NCBI GenBank assembly: GCA_040218415.1 | Contig: JAVJRN010000019.1 | Location: 1-64,000, forward strand | Length of the DNA stretch: 64,000 bases | Source of the DNA: JAVJRN01 sp040218415 | GTDB taxonomy: Bacteria > Bacteroidota > Bacteroidia > Cytophagales > Cyclobacteriaceae | Direction of reading: 5' to 3' | Shown here: positions 61,987 to 64,000 of the stretch, piece after piece | Layout of the letters: the number at the start of each line of letters is the position of its first letter | Position numbering within the stretch: the first letter of the stretch is position 1 | Translations under genes and position numbers: made by a program | The notes under the pieces: model-generated | The model's database searches: none | What the model was told of the DNA's origin: nothing | Seen by the model: only the letters and a program-made list of their open reading frames with translations

Positions 61987-62427
61987 CTACATTCTATCCC
62001 AAGGAATACCAAATAGCATCAACAATAAGGACAGACCAAAGAAAATGGCTTGAAATCTAAATTTCACACTGTCATCTTCAGCCTTCTTAGAAATAGTTCT
62101 ACCTGCTTGAGCAGCAACGATACTCAGTACCATCACAATCAAGTGTTCCATTCCCCAAAACCTCAATTCTGAATCAGCCATCATATTGCCAAAACCAGCC
62201 GATCTTGCCTCTTTGGCAAGTGGGCTTATGAAATAGAGGATAAATCCCAAAAGGAGCTGTAAATGCATAAAGCCTACAAAAGATGCCGCTAAAATGTTGT
62301 CTAGCTTTTTGTACTTACCGTTACCAAATAGTCCAATGAGGGATTTGATGGTAACAAACACCACCAGTAATAGAATTATCCATCTAAATCCACCGTGTGC
62401 TTTGAGTAAAATGTAATAAGCGCTCAT
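61987..62427 (-). CDS. Four-helix membrane protein, unknown function
   Basis: A 146-residue protein with four hydrophobic helices and an N-terminal YYILLKAHGGFRWIILLLV. The pattern of His residues near membrane ends (KAHGGFRW, FMHLQLLLGF, GMEHLIVMVL) recalls cytochrome b-like or CopD-like four-helix heme proteins, and Bacteroidota homologues are often labelled so, but this is not proven. The start at 62427 (MSAYYILL) is preferred over 62475, which adds 16 residues. Confidence 0.75.
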   Translation of the reverse strand: MSAYYILLKAHGGFRWIILLLVVFVTIKSLIGLFGNGKYKKLDNILAASFVGFMHLQLLLGFILYFISPLAKEARSAGFGNMMADSELRFWGMEHLIVMVLSIVAAQAGRTISKKAEDDSVKFRFQAIFFGLSLLLMLFGIPWDRM

Positions 62428-62495
62428 ATTTTTTTTGCGTAAATATACGGCCTCTGGCAAACTCACCATGACCATTGCCGATAAATGTCGGCTAT

Positions 62496-63428
62496 TTAAC
62501 CAATTATAGCCGAGATATCTTTTTTCATATTGCCGATCACATAGTCAATGACTTCATAATGGGTAATTATTTTATAATGACCCAGCCCTTTAGTATGTAC
62601 GAAATGTGCGTCGCTCAAAGCATTTTGTAATTCTTCACCTCGCTCATATTTCACTGTTTCGTCATGCTCATCGTATATGAGATGAAGATTCATCGCGTTT
62701 AATTTTTCGTTTTTATTCCGCAAGTCAAAATAGCCAACTTCTTCTTTGAATTGTTTTTCAAATAAGCGGCAGAAGGAAGAATATACTCGTTCGTTGCAAC
62801 CTACATCATTGATGATGTCTTTGAGGAAATAGTTGACATAAGGTGGAGAGGCGATCAGAAAAAGATTTTTTGGTTGGATCGATGTTGGTAATTCGCTCAA
62901 CATTAAGCCTGCTGCAATACCGCCATAGGAGTATCCAATCACCGTATCGTACTCGCCATTGGCCAAATAGTGGCTTTTCAAGATGTCTCTAAACTCTGGT
63001 AAGGCGGTGTGCTTCCCATCGGAAAGACCATGGCCTTTCATGTCAATTCCCTCCACTTGATAGCCCTGATCCAGTAACGATTCGATCATTCTTCGAAAAT
63101 CTAAGATTTTAGAATTCCAACCATGACTTAGCAATACTTTTGGGCCGCTATCACCCCATTGATAAGTCATTATTTTAACGCCATTGTAGGTAGATGCTGA
63201 GATTTTAGCCTTATTTATCAGCAGTTGCTGGTTATCAGTAACCTTAGACCTATTTGGTTTAGTGAAAAAATGCCAAATAACTTTTGATGCGGTATTAGGA
63301 CTTACATGTTGAACCATGCGAAGGCTCTTCTTGATCATCTCCAGCTTCCAATTAGACTTTGGTGGACGATCGGCAGGTCTTGCTCTGTCAATCTCACCTG
63401 CATCTATATTTGTGATTTTCTTCTTCAT
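62496..63428 (-). CDS. Alpha/beta hydrolase
   Basis: A 310-residue alpha/beta hydrolase without signal peptide. The oxyanion region is KVLLSHGWNSKILDFRR, the nucleophile elbow VIGYSYGGIAAGL (Ser), the acid in LIYDEHDETV (Asp) and the histidine in KGLGHYKIITH. The pattern is that of serine aminopeptidase S33/lysophospholipase-like esterases. It follows, in the same direction, a TetR-type regulator gene 31 bases upstream, which may control it. Substrate unknown. Confidence 0.88.
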   Translation of the reverse strand: MKKKITNIDAGEIDRARPADRPPKSNWKLEMIKKSLRMVQHVSPNTASKVIWHFFTKPNRSKVTDNQQLLINKAKISASTYNGVKIMTYQWGDSGPKVLLSHGWNSKILDFRRMIESLLDQGYQVEGIDMKGHGLSDGKHTALPEFRDILKSHYLANGEYDTVIGYSYGGIAAGLMLSELPTSIQPKNLFLIASPPYVNYFLKDIINDVGCNERVYSSFCRLFEKQFKEEVGYFDLRNKNEKLNAMNLHLIYDEHDETVKYERGEELQNALSDAHFVHTKGLGHYKIITHYEVIDYVIGNMKKDISAIIG

Positions 63429-63459
63429 ATACCGATCGGTATTTTATTGGGTGAAAAAA

Positions 63460-64000
63460 TTATTTTGTTAATGCATCAATCTGCATTTCTAAACCTTTTT
63501 TGATTAAGCTGTAGGATTTTATATTTCCTTCAACTCGTGCCATGACTATGCCTCCTTCGATAGCAGCATAAAACATGGTTGCATAGAGTTCTATATCAAT
63601 GTTTTCTCTGAGTTGTCCTTCTTTTATGCCTCTGGCGATGACTTTCTTGAGGGCGTCTTTTATTCGAGTAATGGTATGTACTACTCTCAAGCGCAGGTCT
63701 GGATGGTTGTCGTCTGCTTCAACCGAAGTATTGATTATGGGACATCCGCCTTCAATAGGTGGCTTTTCTATATACTTTTCATAGTAATTGAGAATCGCTT
63801 TTAGTTTTAGCGGAGCTGTTTTTTGAGCGCTAATATCCGCGCTTAGTTGATTGATGACCTTGTTTACCGCATAGTCAAAGGAGGCAATGGCTACTTCTTC
63901 CTTATTCAGAAAATTACCATAAATAGCCCCTTTGGACATTCCGAGCGCTTTGGTAATATCAGAGAGAGACGTGGCGCGATACCCTTTTTTATTAAATAGG
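63460..64000 (-). CDS. TetR/AcrR-family transcriptional regulator (partial)
   Basis: The gene runs off the right edge of the window; about 180 residues are visible. The helix-turn-helix is at the edge: LFNKKGYRATSLSDITKALG, then MSKGAIYGNFLNKEEVA, the standard TetR recognition helix. The C-terminal ligand domain contains PPIEGGCPIINTSVEADDNHP, as in the TetR_C subgroup with a GCP motif (AcrR/YxaF-like). An in-frame ATG at 63939 would cut the helix-turn-helix and is not the true start. It probably represses itself and the downstream hydrolase. Confidence 0.9.
   Translation of the reverse strand, partial: LFNKKGYRATSLSDITKALGMSKGAIYGNFLNKEEVAIASFDYAVNKVINQLSADISAQKTAPLKLKAILNYYEKYIEKPPIEGGCPIINTSVEADDNHPDLRLRVVHTITRIKDALKKVIARGIKEGQLRENIDIELYATMFYAAIEGGIVMARVEGNIKSYSLIKKGLEMQIDALTK

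Noticed and set aside
1..64000. CRISPR arrays, transposases, prophage genes, rRNA or tRNA genes
   Set aside because: No regularly spaced direct repeats, no catalytic DDE transposase or integrase, and no RNA gene signatures were found on either strand; the only transposase-like part is the zinc ribbon of the sensor protein.

Overview
The window looks like a chromosomal segment of a free-living, probably marine, Bacteroidota of the Cytophagales type. Evidence: a SusC/SusD pair, type IX secretion (T9SS) sorting tails, a 7TM-DISM sensor, acidic lipoprotein export signals, scarce Shine-Dalgarno sequences, and at least one textbook Bacteroidota promoter (TTG-N19-TAnnTTTG before the his operon). The genus assignment is not supported beyond that. 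No rRNA, tRNA, CRISPR array, insertion sequence or prophage was seen.

Region 1 (1-13.9 kb) is a polysaccharide utilisation locus. It has a 7TM membrane sensor whose C-terminus is a transposase-type zinc ribbon, then SusC, SusD, an Ig/LamG surface lipoprotein, two GH144-type enzymes and a GH3 beta-glucosidase. The GH144 plus BglX-like GH3 pair predicts growth on beta-1,2-glucan: SusC/D capture it, GH144 cuts it to sophoro-oligosaccharides, and GH3 releases glucose.

Region 2 (14.0-30.1 kb) is an exopolysaccharide cluster of the Wzx/Wzy kind. It holds a priming sugar transferase carrying a degenerate receiver domain, a stand-alone response regulator, three glycosyltransferases, a sulfotransferase, an O-acyltransferase, a flippase, a polymerase, a GumC/Wzc-like chain-length protein with a decayed ATPase, and a half-size TolC-like outer-membrane protein where Wza would be expected. 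An LruC-domain lipoprotein and a Uma2 nuclease-fold gene sit inside it.

Region 3 (30.3-34.3 kb) is a compact copper-related operon: a small CGGKC protein, two tandem MbnP lipoproteins, a diheme MbnH-like peroxidase and an outer-membrane barrel with an N-terminal CDACGG. No methanobactin precursor was seen.

Region 4 (34.3-51.6 kb) is mainly housekeeping: CDF metal exporter, 2-oxoacid dehydrogenase E2, CinA, an EF-hand protein, a metallo-beta-lactamase-fold hydrolase, a large T9SS subtilase, SDR, DHFR, Fmt, NamZ-type muramidase, a LolE-like permease, a Dpm1-like glycosyltransferase and SpeA.

Region 5 (51.7-57.3 kb) continues an arginine theme with two guanidino-group hydrolases overlapping into argS, then menA and a universal stress protein. 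Region 6 (57.4-61.9 kb) is hisGDCB preceded by a 15-codon histidine-rich leader peptide. Region 7 (62.0-64.0 kb) has a membrane protein, an alpha/beta hydrolase and a TetR regulator cut by the window edge.
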